DNA from: Spirochaetaceae bacterium 4572_59
GTDB taxonomy: Bacteria; Spirochaetota; Spirochaetia; DSM-2461
DNA length: 64,000 nucleotides
Assembly: GCA_002084805.1 (NCBI GenBank)
Contig: NBMC01000003.1
Span: 124,001-188,000, forward strand
Direction: 5' to 3'
Below, one piece after another: positions 19,532 through 30,048 of the stretch (position 1 is the first letter of the stretch; each line of letters opens with the position of its first letter). Position numbers and translations under genes: made by a program. The notes beneath the pieces were generated by a model. The model saw only the letters and a list, made by a program, of their open reading frames with translations, was not told where the DNA came from and made no database searches.

Positions 19532-20935
19532 TTAGCATATTGGTAGAGTAATTCTGAATAGAGCGCCATGGTCCTGTCCTTCTTCAACTTCAAGGTATCC
19601 ATTATGAAGATCAATAATAGCCTTGCTGATTGCCAATCCTAATCCGGAGCCCCCCTCCTGACGATTACGGGACTTATCCAATCTGTAAAAACGGTCAAAT
19701 ACTTTTAATCTCTGATCCGCCGGTATTCCCGGTCCTGTATCCTCAACTTCAATGATAAGTTTCTCTTCCATACGGAAAGTTCTGAGTGTAATAGAGCCTT
19801 CTGAAGGTGTATATTTCACAGCATTGGCAAGCAGATTTTTCAAAACCTGCTGCAGTTTCCGCCGATCACCCGCCCAGGAGTCATGGAAATGGGCCTCCAC
19901 ATGAATCTGTAATTTTTTATCAACCCTGACAGCCCGAAAACTTTCGGCCATGAGGGAAATCAGCTCATCCGGATCAAAGACCTCCTTTTCCAGATCAGTC
20001 TGAGAAGATTCCGCACTGGAAAGCTCATGTAGATCCCGTATCAGATCTGCAAGAAGAGTACTTTCATTATAGAGGGAACGAAGTCGTTCCTCATCCGCCT
20101 CATATATCCCGTCCAGCATCATTTCCAAGTTCCCCATTATCAGACTGACCGGAGTCCGCAGTTCATGAGCCGTATCGGAAATGATTTGCTTCTTCCACTG
20201 CTCAGAAGCTTGAAGGGAGGCAGCCATTTCATTAAACCCTTCCGCCAGTCTGCTCAATTCATCCCCGGATCCGGGATGGTCCACACGAAAAGAGTAATCT
20301 CCCCGACCGAGAAGCCGTACCCCCTGATTGAGAGAATTCAAAGGTTTCAAAATCTTCTTAAGAAACAGAACGCCTATAAAGGAGGCAAGTACAGCGGACA
20401 GCATAGCAGAAAAGAGAACTCCCAGAAGGAGAGATCTCAGGTATTTATACTCCGTCTCGGGCAGGGATCCTTCCAGCATTACCCCGGCAAATACATAACC
20501 CGTAATAGCCCTGTTTTTATTGAAGAAAGGGACAGCATCCAAGAGTTTCGTATCTGAAACAGAGTTGTGAAAGTGCTCCCGCATTCCCGCATTTCCTCTA
20601 AGAACAACACCATTTTTATCTGTGACAAGGAATCCCACAGGCTCGATATCTCCAGAAGCCCTTATCATGGGCATCGTTTTCATTCGCGGCTGCATGTGTC
20701 TGGGCCGCTGAGCTGCCAGAGAAAGAGAAGAAATGGCCTCATCCAGACGGTTATTCTCTGCTGAGGTGGTCAGATAACCCGCTATGGTATGAGCAAGGTT
20801 ACGGTCCTTCTCAAGAGCATAAGCTCTGAATCTGCTGGAAGAGAGAGAGAAAACCAGCAGTATCGTTATCACACTGCTTACAAGAATAGTCCCAGCTATC
20901 AGGATCACCAGGCGGATAGACAGAGATGTTTTCAT
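19532..20935 (-). CDS. Sensor histidine kinase (TM-HAMP-HisKA-HATPase)
   Basis: ISDTAHELRTPVSLIMGNLEMM; GSGLGLAISKAIIDLHNG; start 20935 overlaps the regulator stop (ATGA). Confidence 0.9.
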   Translation of the reverse strand: MKTSLSIRLVILIAGTILVSSVITILLVFSLSSSRFRAYALEKDRNLAHTIAGYLTTSAENNRLDEAISSLSLAAQRPRHMQPRMKTMPMIRASGDIEPVGFLVTDKNGVVLRGNAGMREHFHNSVSDTKLLDAVPFFNKNRAITGYVFAGVMLEGSLPETEYKYLRSLLLGVLFSAMLSAVLASFIGVLFLKKILKPLNSLNQGVRLLGRGDYSFRVDHPGSGDELSRLAEGFNEMAASLQASEQWKKQIISDTAHELRTPVSLIMGNLEMMLDGIYEADEERLRSLYNESTLLADLIRDLHELSSAESSQTDLEKEVFDPDELISLMAESFRAVRVDKKLQIHVEAHFHDSWAGDRRKLQQVLKNLLANAVKYTPSEGSITLRTFRMEEKLIIEVEDTGPGIPADQRLKVFDRFYRLDKSRNRQEGGSGLGLAISKAIIDLHNGYLEVEEGQDHGALFRITLPIC

Positions 20936-21636
20936 AAATCTTCCCTCATGCGGTAGCCGACGCCCCATACTGTCTGTAAATATTCGGGATGAGAGGGATT
21001 CTCCTCAATGAGTTTCCTGATATTTTTTATATGAACATCGATGGAGCGTTCGTATCCCTCATAAGGGTCTTCCTGAAAAGACTTGAGCAGATCCATCCGG
21101 GTGTAAACCCGTCCGGGAGAACTGATCATTTTATAAAGGATACTGAACTGAGCAGCTGTAACATCCACGGAGGCCTCTCTGATTTTTACTGACCGCTTAA
21201 TAGGATCGAGGGTCAGCTCTCTTAAACTAACAGGATCCTGGTCCCTGTCTGAGGAAAGGGCTGTGGCCGGCTCTGATCGTCTTAATACTGCACGGACCCG
21301 GGCAGCCATCTCTTTCATGCTGAATGGTTTACAGATATAGTCGTCTGCTCCAAGTTCCAGTCCCAGGACTTTATCCCCTTCTCCGGCTTTGGCCGTGACC
21401 ATAATAACAGGAACCCGGCTCTCCTTTCTTATTTCCCGGAGAACATCGATTCCATCCAGAACGGGCATCATAACATCCATAAGGATAAGATCCGCTGGAT
21501 CCTTCCGGAACAGTTTTAAGGCTTCCCGGCCATCCAGAGCGGGGGTCACTGCAAAACCAAGAGCATCCAGGTAGTCACAAATCATATCATTGATTTTCGT
21601 TTCATCTTCGGCAACCAGTATTCTTATCATACTCAA
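20932..21636 (-). CDS. OmpR-family response regulator
   Basis: ILVAEDETKINDMICDYLDALG...LILMDVMMPVLDGIDVLREIR; winged-helix RSIDVHIKNIRKLIEENPSHPEYLQTVWGVGYRM. Confidence 0.93.
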   Translation of the reverse strand: MSMIRILVAEDETKINDMICDYLDALGFAVTPALDGREALKLFRKDPADLILMDVMMPVLDGIDVLREIRKESRVPVIMVTAKAGEGDKVLGLELGADDYICKPFSMKEMAARVRAVLRRSEPATALSSDRDQDPVSLRELTLDPIKRSVKIREASVDVTAAQFSILYKMISSPGRVYTRMDLLKSFQEDPYEGYERSIDVHIKNIRKLIEENPSHPEYLQTVWGVGYRMREDL

Positions 21637-21793
21637 TACTATACAACGAAATATGAACAGAGTATAAACAGAGGCTGAATTCTTTATAAAAAATATTCGA
21701 TAAAAGTCATTTATCAGGAGGCCTGGTCGTACTATAATTATATATCCGTTTCAGTACATAAAAACTGAACAGCATAAAAGGATATAAAAGCCC

Positions 21794-22639
21794 ATGAGAA
21801 CGCTAAAATCACAGGAAGTTTACATCCCTCTGAAAGATGCCATTATGCAGTCCGGAGTGGTTCTGCCCGATGACATTCTGTTGGGAATCGAAAAAGCCAA
21901 ACGAGAAGAAGAGGATGGTCCCGCTCTAAGTGTTCTCAAACACATTACAGATAATCTTTCCATAGCCGGGAAAAAGCATATACCTCTCTGTCAGGATACG
22001 GGTATGGTGATTCTCTTTGTTTCTATTGGCCAGGAGCTTATTATTGAGGGTGACCCCCTGGAAAAAGTACTTTATCGGGCGGTGGAAGATGCCTATGAGA
22101 AGGGACTTTTCAGAAAATCCGTGGTGGAGGATCCTCTAAAAGACCGGAAGAACAGCGGGAATAATCTACCCCCCGTCATTTATTATGACTTTCTGCCGGG
22201 AGACCGGCTGATTATAAAGGGCCTTCTGAAAGGTTTTGGGAGTGAAAATTGCAGCCGCGTTTTTATGCTGAAACCTACGGACGGGCGTGAAAAGGTAATA
22301 GAATCCGTTGTCAGTGCCGTAAGAGATGCAGGGGGAGCACCCTGCCCGCCGGTGGTTCTGGGAATCGGCATTGGCGGAACCATGGATTATGCCGCCAAGC
22401 TCTCAAAGAAAGCGCTCCTACGGAAGCTGGATCAACATCATCCTGACCCCTATTATTCCGATCTGGAAAAGGAAATACTGGATCAGGTCAATGCAACGGG
22501 TATAGGCTCGGGCGGGGTGGGTGGAAAAACAAGCGCTCTGGGTGTAAAAATTGAAAAGTTCCCCACACATATAGCAGGTCTCCCCGTAGCTGTCAGCGTC
22601 AACTGCTGGGCCGATAGAAGACTGGAGATAAGCTTATGA
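21794..22639 (+). CDS. Class I fumarate hydratase/L(+)-tartrate dehydratase-type alpha subunit
   Basis: PLCQDTGMVILFVSIGQ, GSENCSRVFMLKP, CPPVVLGIGIGGTMDYA. Confidence 0.92.
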   Translation: MRTLKSQEVYIPLKDAIMQSGVVLPDDILLGIEKAKREEEDGPALSVLKHITDNLSIAGKKHIPLCQDTGMVILFVSIGQELIIEGDPLEKVLYRAVEDAYEKGLFRKSVVEDPLKDRKNSGNNLPPVIYYDFLPGDRLIIKGLLKGFGSENCSRVFMLKPTDGREKVIESVVSAVRDAGGAPCPPVVLGIGIGGTMDYAAKLSKKALLRKLDQHHPDPYYSDLEKEILDQVNATGIGSGGVGGKTSALGVKIEKFPTHIAGLPVAVSVNCWADRRLEISL

Positions 22640-23157
22640 GAGAGATTCAGCTTCCCCTTGAAAAGAGCCTTGTGAAAGAACTGACTGTTGGCGAAGAGCT
22701 TCGTTTGAACGGAACCATATATGTGGGGAGAGATCAGGCTCATCAGAGATTGACCCGGCTAATAGAAAATAGTGAAGCCCTACCCTTCGAACTGAAAGGG
22801 AATATTATCTACTACATGGGTCCCAGCCCCACCCCGGAAGGCCGCGTTATCGGTTCTGCGGGCCCTACAACGGCCGGAAGAATGGATCCATTTACCCCTG
22901 CCCTTCTGGACAGAGGACTGACGGCCATGATCGGAAAGGGAAACAGGAATCAGAGTGTTTACGATGCAATTATCCGGAACGGGGCGGTTTTTCTTTACGC
23001 CTTCGGCGGATGCGGAGCCCTCTATTCTGATAAGATTACATCCAGCGAAGTGCTGGCCTTTGACGATCTCGGTCCCGAAGCTATCTATAAACTGAAAGTA
23101 AAAGATTTCCCCGTATTGGTGGCCATCGACTGCCGGGGCAACAACATTTTTAAATAA
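22636..23157 (+). CDS. Class I fumarate hydratase-type beta subunit
   Basis: [43 protein letters not shown] overlap with the alpha subunit. Confidence 0.92.
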   Translation: MREIQLPLEKSLVKELTVGEELRLNGTIYVGRDQAHQRLTRLIENSEALPFELKGNIIYYMGPSPTPEGRVIGSAGPTTAGRMDPFTPALLDRGLTAMIGKGNRNQSVYDAIIRNGAVFLYAFGGCGALYSDKITSSEVLAFDDLGPEAIYKLKVKDFPVLVAIDCRGNNIFK

Positions 23158-23167
23158 AGGAAAAATA

Positions 23168-25321
23168 ATGAAATTACAAACCAGGAGTATATTATTTTTT
23201 ATCCCCCTTTTTGCCATCAATATTATCGCTGTAATATTTTTTGTAAATATCAACTTCCAAAATACTCTGGAAGAGAATACTCTCAATGAATCCCGACTGT
23301 TAAGTAATGAAGTAAAGATAATGGAAGATCAACTAAAGACCAAAGCCCTCTCCATTGCTACTATGGTTGCGACCAATCCGGATGTGATGGACGCTTATAC
23401 AAAAGGCAGTAATGATGAAATTCGCAAATTCCTGAGACCTGCTGCCGATTTACTTGTTACGAATCTTAAAAACTCCATGGATATAGAAGATCTAAGATTC
23501 CACTTTCATATTGCACCCGTCCAAAGCCTGTACCGAACCTGGACCGACAAAAAGGATGATGATTTAAGCTCCTTCCGCCACTCCGTAAAACAGGTGATAC
23601 AGACAGGAAAACCCATAATGGGAATAGAACTAGGTAAGGGTGGAATGGTGATAAGAGGTATTCACCCTATCAAGATCGGAACGAAAACAGTTGGGTCTGT
23701 TGAAATGTACTTTCAGCCGCAGCAACTTCTTGGAATGATGAATATTGATAAAAATAAAATAGGTCTTGTACTTCTGGCAGACGAAGAGAGTCTCCTCGAT
23801 ATCATCTTTGAAGATGACTTAAAAAATTACTATAATAAGGGAGAAATCGGCTCCCAGATGATATCCTATATCTCATCGGACTGGATCAAACCAGATGAGG
23901 ACATATCCGCCGATCTTATAGAAAAATCAAAGAAAAACAGTCAAACAATAAACGTCGTTAAAGGAAACCACTCTCTCAGCTATATTCCTATCAATGATTT
24001 TCAAAATAATACTGTAGGTTTTTATATTTTCATACAGAATATGAAAGATCAGATACAGCATAACAAGCAGATTCAAACAAAACTGACAATACTGTTAATC
24101 TTTGCAAATATAATTATCCTTCTTATTCTCATATTCTGGATATTCAAATTCATTATACGACCCATAAAAAGACTGGACAAAGCTGTTGAAATTATCTCCA
24201 GAGGAAGCGGTGATCTGACACATAGAATTACAGTTAAAAGGCAGGATGAACTGGGAACTATCGGAGAAAACTTTAATAGCTTCTTGAAGAAACTGACGGA
24301 GATTGTAAGGAACACAAAGAATGCTTCCGAGGGGACTGAACACAGTAGCCGGGAACTAACAATAGTATCCGATATGACAATGAAGGCAAGTCATGCCATT
24401 TCAGAATCGATTATAAGGTCAAAAGAACAACTTTCTATAACTAGCAAAGAGATGGATAATTCCAGGGAGTATTCTGGAATTATAAGGAATAATCTGAATG
24501 ATTTCCAAGAGAGCATCGAGCAACTCTCTGCTATTGTAGAAGAGTCATCAGCCGGACTGACAGAAATGATGGCATCCCTGGAGAATGTAAATAAGCTTGT
24601 ACAGAATAGACAGAGCCTGACAGAAGAGCTTGTTGTTCTCTCTAATGAGGGTGAGCAATCAATTGGGGAGACCACAAATCAGATAGATACAATTAAGGAT
24701 TCGGTCAGTCAGATTGAAGCATTTACATCAATGATTGATGATATTGCGTCCCAGACAAACCTCCTATCCATGAATGCAGCGATTGAAGCCGCACATGCAG
24801 GAGACGCAGGAAAGGGTTTTGCGGTTGTAGCTGAAGAGATCCGGGGTCTTGCCGAAACGTCAGCAGAAGAGTCCAAACAGATAAGCGGATCCATAAAGAA
24901 GATTACTGAAATTATTCTTAATACTGAAAAGTCAGGTAAGGCATCAAAAGAAGCATTCATGAAAATTTCAAAGGCCGTCAAGAATGTGGCAGAAGGCCTG
25001 TCCGGAATTGCCCTCAGTACCAACGAAATTACAAGTGGAAGCCGAGAAGTCATGAATGCCATACTGGAAGTCCGGGATGTAACAATCAATGTAAAAGACA
25101 GTTCCGCCGCAATCAATCAGCAGCAGATCAATCTCAACAATGTGGTTGGAGAGAGTATCAAAGCTATGGGGAAGATGCAGAAAATGGAAGAGGATATGGG
25201 AGAGAAAAGTAGTGAGATTGAGTCTTCCATGAAGAATTTGGTAGATGTGGTTGAACAGCTCAATACGGACTCTGCTGATATGAAAGAAGAAATAAAAAGA
25301 TTTGAATTAAATGATAAATAA
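23168..25321 (+). CDS. Methyl-accepting chemotaxis protein
   Basis: HAMP region; [50 protein letters not shown]. Confidence 0.95.
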   Translation: MKLQTRSILFFIPLFAINIIAVIFFVNINFQNTLEENTLNESRLLSNEVKIMEDQLKTKALSIATMVATNPDVMDAYTKGSNDEIRKFLRPAADLLVTNLKNSMDIEDLRFHFHIAPVQSLYRTWTDKKDDDLSSFRHSVKQVIQTGKPIMGIELGKGGMVIRGIHPIKIGTKTVGSVEMYFQPQQLLGMMNIDKNKIGLVLLADEESLLDIIFEDDLKNYYNKGEIGSQMISYISSDWIKPDEDISADLIEKSKKNSQTINVVKGNHSLSYIPINDFQNNTVGFYIFIQNMKDQIQHNKQIQTKLTILLIFANIIILLILIFWIFKFIIRPIKRLDKAVEIISRGSGDLTHRITVKRQDELGTIGENFNSFLKKLTEIVRNTKNASEGTEHSSRELTIVSDMTMKASHAISESIIRSKEQLSITSKEMDNSREYSGIIRNNLNDFQESIEQLSAIVEESSAGLTEMMASLENVNKLVQNRQSLTEELVVLSNEGEQSIGETTNQIDTIKDSVSQIEAFTSMIDDIASQTNLLSMNAAIEAAHAGDAGKGFAVVAEEIRGLAETSAEESKQISGSIKKITEIILNTEKSGKASKEAFMKISKAVKNVAEGLSGIALSTNEITSGSREVMNAILEVRDVTINVKDSSAAINQQQINLNNVVGESIKAMGKMQKMEEDMGEKSSEIESSMKNLVDVVEQLNTDSADMKEEIKRFELNDK

Positions 25322-26030
25322 TACCTGGGAATGATTTCTCTCACACAGCGAGGAGCCTGTCCCCCCAGACTCCGGATAATTTCCTGCTGTTGAAGGGGAG
25401 ATATTCTTCTCAACTGATTCACCAAGGGGAGGATGGTTTTAAGGCTCATTTGCATGGTGTAAGCATCTTTTTTGCATCCAACTTCCTTAAACATGACTTC
25501 AAACTGTGCTGTAACATGCTTTAAAAGATCCGCCTCCAGCATCGCCAATTTTCTTTATCCGGTTCTGAATCGCATTGGGGCTCTTTTTTACTCCAATTTC
25601 AGTAATATGTTTCCCGGGAATTTCCCTGTTGGATACTCCCATTATAGTACAAGCCGTTTTATCCCAGCCGAAAATAAATCCCTTTTCATCCATCATCCAG
25701 TAACAATCATGAACAAAACTTTCACCCGCAATCTGTTTACCAATCCCAGGACTCCCTGGATATCGCCATCCCCCTTATAGAGGGGAACTTTTGTTGTATG
25801 GACCCAATATTCACGGCCGCCGGCCAGATAGCTCTCCTGACAGTCTATGAAATTTCCTTTTTCTAACACACCCATGTCATCAAAACGGTATTTTTCTGTC
25901 AGATCATAGAGATACAGCAAAAAATCATTTTTACCAAGTATCTCCCGGGGCTGCAAATCGATATCTCCTGCAAAAGCATCATTACAGTATATGTATTTAT
26001 GATTGATCCACTTATTTATCTGACTTTATT
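25322..26030 (-). pseudogene. Degraded PAS-domain regulator
   Basis: Fragments in different frames: WINHKYIYCNDAFAGDIDLQPREILGKNDFLL...VHTTKVPLYKGDGDIQGVLGLV; HDCYWMMDEKGFIFGWDKTACTIMGVSNREIPGKHITEIGVKKSPNAIQNRI; MLEADLLKHVTAQFEVMFKEVGCKKDAYTMQMSLKTILPLVNQLRRISPLQQQEIIRSLGG. Confidence 0.7.
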
Positions 26031-26072
26031 TAGATGTATTACTAAAAACTTAAAGCCTTAATTATTGTTGAT

Positions 26073-26450
26073 TCAAGAAATTTGACCGAGAAAACGCAGC
26101 ATACCGTCCAGAATGGTCAGAGGGTGAGGCGGACAGCCCGGTATAAAACAATCAATGGGAATAAAGTTTTCTCTGTCTTTTATACACTGGTCGGAATCGG
26201 CATAAAGCCCCCCTGAAACGGCACATGTACCCACCGCAATAACAAACTTTGGCTCTGGAATAGCATCATAGGCCTGTTTTACCGCATAAGACATATTGTT
26301 TGTTATGGGGCCGGTAATAAGAAGACCATCCGCATGCCTTGGGGAGGCAACATAGTGGATTCCGAAACGGCTTAGATCCCAGGCAAGGGTATTTAAAACA
26401 TTGGTATCGGCCTCACAGGCACCGCAGCCTCCCGCACTGACAACCCGGAG
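26073..26450 (-). CDS. HycG/HyfI-like (NuoB-type) Fe-S subunit, N-terminus apparently truncated
   Basis: Frame continues upstream of the track ORF: SFHLRVVSAGGCGACEADTNVLNTLAWDLSRFGIHYVASPRHADGLLITGPITNNMSYAVKQ...VGTCAVSGG...CFIPGCPPHP. Confidence 0.75.
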   Translation of the reverse strand, partial: LRVVSAGGCGACEADTNVLNTLAWDLSRFGIHYVASPRHADGLLITGPITNNMSYAVKQAYDAIPEPKFVIAVGTCAVSGGLYADSDQCIKDRENFIPIDCFIPGCPPHPLTILDGMLRFLGQIS

Positions 26451-26697
26451 ATGAAAGGAGACAGTCAGTACAGAAAAGACACATCCCCATATCGAGCCGC
26501 AAGCCCTGATCTGTTTTTGTTAAAGCCTTTGTAGGGCAGCTCTCCATACAGGAAGGAACAGAACAATCCCGGCATTTTTTCTGATCGATAGCAGGCATCC
26601 CCGCAAAACGTTCCGGCAGAACGGGAGCCGGACACTTGGGGTAGTTCATGGTCTGATGACCCTGTTTAAAACGGCTAATTAATACATCCAGCAGCAT
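26413..26697 (-). pseudogene. HyfH/HycF-like ferredoxin subunit, 3' truncated
   Basis: ATG at 26697 with SD TTAGGAG; MLLDVLISRFKQGHQTMNYPKCPAPVLPERFAGMPAIDQKKCRDCSVPSCMESCPTKALT...MGMCLFCTDC, then out of frame. Confidence 0.65.
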
Positions 26698-26707
26698 TGC
26701 AATTCTC

Positions 26708-27945
26708 CTAAAGATCGACAGCACAATAGGAGAGGTTAAAACTCTTATTGCATACCGGGAAATCTGATATCTGTTCATTCCAGCCCTTGCCATAACATCA
26801 CCACCCGATGCAGAAACGGTCGGTATATGCTGATATTTATAGATTCCCGCGGGAAAATACGTCCTTACATCCTGATCAATCCCTGCTGCACGGGCTGCAG
26901 GACCAACCATTCCGATTTTAACAGCATCCTCGGGGGGGACAGCACCCGTATGTTCAAAGCGTGCTAATACAGAAGGAGTATTAAACATCAGCTCTATGGC
27001 ATTGGCAGCATCTTTGCGAACCGACTTAAGCTCTTTTAACAAATGGTCAATCTGATCGGCATCCAGGTCAAATCTGACACCACCCGGCCGGATCAGATTA
27101 CGAGAAAAACGGTTGCCGCAGAGAACTGCGGTCATATTAAGAACATTCCCACGGATCCTGCCGCAGTAGGCACTGGCGGGCATAAATCCCACGTCTCCCG
27201 AAAGGGCTCCGAGATCACCAATATGGCAGGCAATTCTCTCCAGTTCCAAAGCAATACCCCGGAGAGCCTGAGAACGGGCCGTAATGGATGTTTCGCAGAG
27301 GGATTCCATCACATTACTGTAGGCGATGGTATGTGCGGCAGTACTGTCACCGCTGGCTGTTTCAATATAATGGATTTGACGCGAAGCTGGACTCTCTGTA
27401 AATACCTTTTCAATCCCCCGGTGCTGATAGCCAAGAGATATTTCAAGATTATAGACAACTTCCCCATGACACTGAAAGCGGAAGTGTCCCGGCTCTATAA
27501 CCCCCGCATGGATGGGACCGACGGCTACCTCATGGATCTCGTCTCCCTGAACTTTGAAATAGTCCATATCTCCGATGCTGTTATGGGAAAAACTGTTATG
27601 TGGAAACCGTACAGGCTTGAGCCAGGGATGTCCCTCCGGCAGGATTCCATAGTTTTCATAGATTTCCCGCTCAAACAGATGGGCCTGCATACAATCGGGA
27701 GTGAGAGCCGGATATTTCTTCCCCACATGACAGGACCCGACACGCAGTTTCCCCTTCTCCGCATCAGCCAGGACGGCAAAAAGAGTATTTTTATTTTCAG
27801 AAGGAAAACAAAGCAGTGCGCTGAGACGCATACCTTTATTTACCATTGCACAGACGCTCTCTCGAAATTGGAGAACCGGCAGTATTGGAATATTCATCCG
27901 ATCCATAGACTGGCCATTATAGGCGCTGTAAAACTCATTATTCAT
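26708..27945 (-). pseudogene. HyfG/HycE-like (NuoC-NuoD fusion) catalytic-subunit homologue with internal deletion and frameshift
   Basis: NuoC-like then NuoD-like sequence (GPIHAGVIEPGHFRFQCHGEVVYNLEISLGYQHRGIEKVF...VSASGGDVMARAGMN), then the expected C-terminus ISDFPVCNKSFNLSYCAVDL* appears in another frame (26708-26770). Confidence 0.7.
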
Positions 27946-27946
27946 T

Positions 27947-29404
27947 TCAGTACCCCCTCAGAATCATGGTAGCTTGATCGAGGAGCCCCTTAAGTGGGGC
28001 GGGAATCCAGAGCCCCAAGATGAGAATCATCACAAAGAGAGAGAGGGGTGGCAGGATTGTCCAATAATCTATTCTCTGACCGCCTTTTTCCTCATCACTG
28101 AGGGGACTCTCTCCATAGACCATAAAGATCACAATGCGGGACATGCCCACAAAAATAACGCCCAGAGATGCTAACATCAGCGACAGGATCAGCCATTGAT
28201 GCTGCCTGCCGAGTCCTGTCAGAATGGTAATTTCGCTGACAAAGGTCCCGAAGGGTGGGACTCCGCAGATAGACAGAAATCCGGCTATCCACAAAAATCC
28301 AGTGAGGGGAGCCCTGCGGATAAGACCACGAACATCAGAACTGGATTTTGTTTTATAGATATTCAGGATATTCCCTGCAACCATAAAAAGCATGCCCTTG
28401 GTAAGGGAGTGATTCACCGCATGAAGCATTCCGCCGAAATAGGTATTCACACCCGCTCCTGCAGCCACTGCCAAAATCCCCATATGTTCAATACTGGAAT
28501 AGGCAAGAAGACGTTTGAAATCCTTCTGCTGCACAATAAACCAGGACGCCATAAGAAGCGAGGCTGCTCCGAAAAAGATGAGAAGCTTAGCGCTGAAATC
28601 TCCCAGACCCGCTTTGTTCAGTATGATATTCGTCCGCAGGATTCCCAGAAATGCACAGTTCAGCAAGGCCCCTGACAAGAGGGCAGAAACGGATGAGGGA
28701 GATTCACTATGCGCATCGGGCAGCCAAGTATGCATGGGAGCCAATCCCATTTTTGTTCCGTAGCCTATAAGCATAAATACAAAAGCAATTTTCAACCAAT
28801 CCTTCTGCAGAAGATCCGCATGCCGTGCCAGCTCATTAAAAGTCATGGGAAAAGTTTTCAGGGCTTCACCAAAAGAGCAGGTCACGGCCATAGCAATATT
28901 TCCAATCAGAGCAATGGCAATGCCCACAGAACAGATCAGCAGATACTTCCAGGAAGCTTCCAGAGACCGTGCAGAACTCTGAAAACAGATCAGAGGAGCA
29001 CTTAGCAAGGTGGTTGCTTCAATGGCCACCCAGAAGAGACTGATGTGCTGGCTGATAATAGCCAGGGTCATCATGGAGAGAAAGAGTATCAGACAGCCTG
29101 TAAAACCTGCTTCCCGGGAGAAGCGTTTATCCTGTGACTCGCTCTGGCTATGGGATGACAGATAGCCAATGGTATAGATGGATGACGCCAGAAAAAGAAG
29201 GCTGGTGATAAACAGGAAGAGCTGACTTAAGGCATCTGCCCCGATCCAGCCACTCACAGTCTGAGGACCAGAAGAAACAAGAGAAACCAGAAGCAGATGG
29301 GCCAGAGCCGTAAAAGCAAGAAGGGCCCGTCTAACTTTGTCCCTCTTAATAACAAAACTGAGTAATCCGCTGACAAAGGGAGCTGAAAACAATGTGAAAA
29401 TCAA
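27947..29404 (-). CDS. HyfF-like proton-translocating membrane subunit
   Basis: NuoL/M/N-type: MGLAPMHTWLPDAHSESPSSVSALLSGALLNCAF, LLAYSSIEHMGILAVAAG. Confidence 0.88.
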   Translation of the reverse strand: MIFTLFSAPFVSGLLSFVIKRDKVRRALLAFTALAHLLLVSLVSSGPQTVSGWIGADALSQLFLFITSLLFLASSIYTIGYLSSHSQSESQDKRFSREAGFTGCLILFLSMMTLAIISQHISLFWVAIEATTLLSAPLICFQSSARSLEASWKYLLICSVGIAIALIGNIAMAVTCSFGEALKTFPMTFNELARHADLLQKDWLKIAFVFMLIGYGTKMGLAPMHTWLPDAHSESPSSVSALLSGALLNCAFLGILRTNIILNKAGLGDFSAKLLIFFGAASLLMASWFIVQQKDFKRLLAYSSIEHMGILAVAAGAGVNTYFGGMLHAVNHSLTKGMLFMVAGNILNIYKTKSSSDVRGLIRRAPLTGFLWIAGFLSICGVPPFGTFVSEITILTGLGRQHQWLILSLMLASLGVIFVGMSRIVIFMVYGESPLSDEEKGGQRIDYWTILPPLSLFVMILILGLWIPAPLKGLLDQATMILRGY

Positions 29405-29408
29405 TTGA

Positions 29409-30047
29409 TTAATCCTTTAATGCAGTAAAATGCCGCGTATTGATATGATCAAATTCACGATTGATGTTAAAGATCATGATTCCCATAACTAAAACACCAA
29501 CAAAAACGTCCAGAAGGATCCCCATTTCGATAACCACAGGACTTCCGACCGCAAGGGTCAGCCCCAGAACATAAATACCGTTTTCCATGGTCAGATACCC
29601 TATGGTCTGGGTAATCGCCTTGGTTCGGGCAACGATCAGCAGCAAGCCGACCATAAGGGTAAACAGTGCGATTGCTACCGCCATGGGGTTGCCAATTTCT
29701 GGAGGAAGCGGCAGTTTCCAGACAGTCCAGATAGAACCGACTAATAGTAATAGCCCGATAAACAGAGAAAGAGAGTATCCCAGCTGGGGTTCAACTTCTC
29801 TTTGAACAAGGGTTTCCCGTAGGGCTCTTTTCAACAATAAGGGAAGGATAAGGGCTTTTACAACGATTGCCAGGAGAATTAAAACCCATTCATGCCAGGG
29901 CATATTTGTTTTTTGAACAGAGGCTGCTAACAGGCAGAGAAACAGTCCCTGCCATGCTACGGCATTAACCAGACCGCCAAGACGGGAACTGCCGAGCATA
30001 TAGATACTGATCAGCAATACGATTGCTATTAATACTTGATCCATCAT
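29409..30047 (-). CDS. HyfE-like membrane subunit
   Basis: Small NuoK-like hydrophobic protein in hyf gene order; TQTIGYLTMENGIYVLGLTLAVG. Confidence 0.85.
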   Translation of the reverse strand: MMDQVLIAIVLLISIYMLGSSRLGGLVNAVAWQGLFLCLLAASVQKTNMPWHEWVLILLAIVVKALILPLLLKRALRETLVQREVEPQLGYSLSLFIGLLLLVGSIWTVWKLPLPPEIGNPMAVAIALFTLMVGLLLIVARTKAITQTIGYLTMENGIYVLGLTLAVGSPVVIEMGILLDVFVGVLVMGIMIFNINREFDHINTRHFTALKD

Positions 30048-30048
30048 T

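Noticed and set aside
25117-25548. 143-aa minus ORF overlapping the MCP 3' end
   Set aside because: Its C-terminal half is antisense to the MCP; only the N-terminal part is coding-like and is assigned to the PAS pseudogene.
26413-27945. Genuine hydrogenase large subunit-ferredoxin fusion protein
   Set aside because: The HyfH part has its own SD and ATG, and the authentic large-subunit C-terminus is present in another frame; the fusion is a by-product of a deletion/frameshift.
27043-27972. 309-aa plus ORF antisense to the hyfG-like gene
   Set aside because: Long, but its composition reflects the complement of the clearly homologous minus-strand gene; no start signals or domain.
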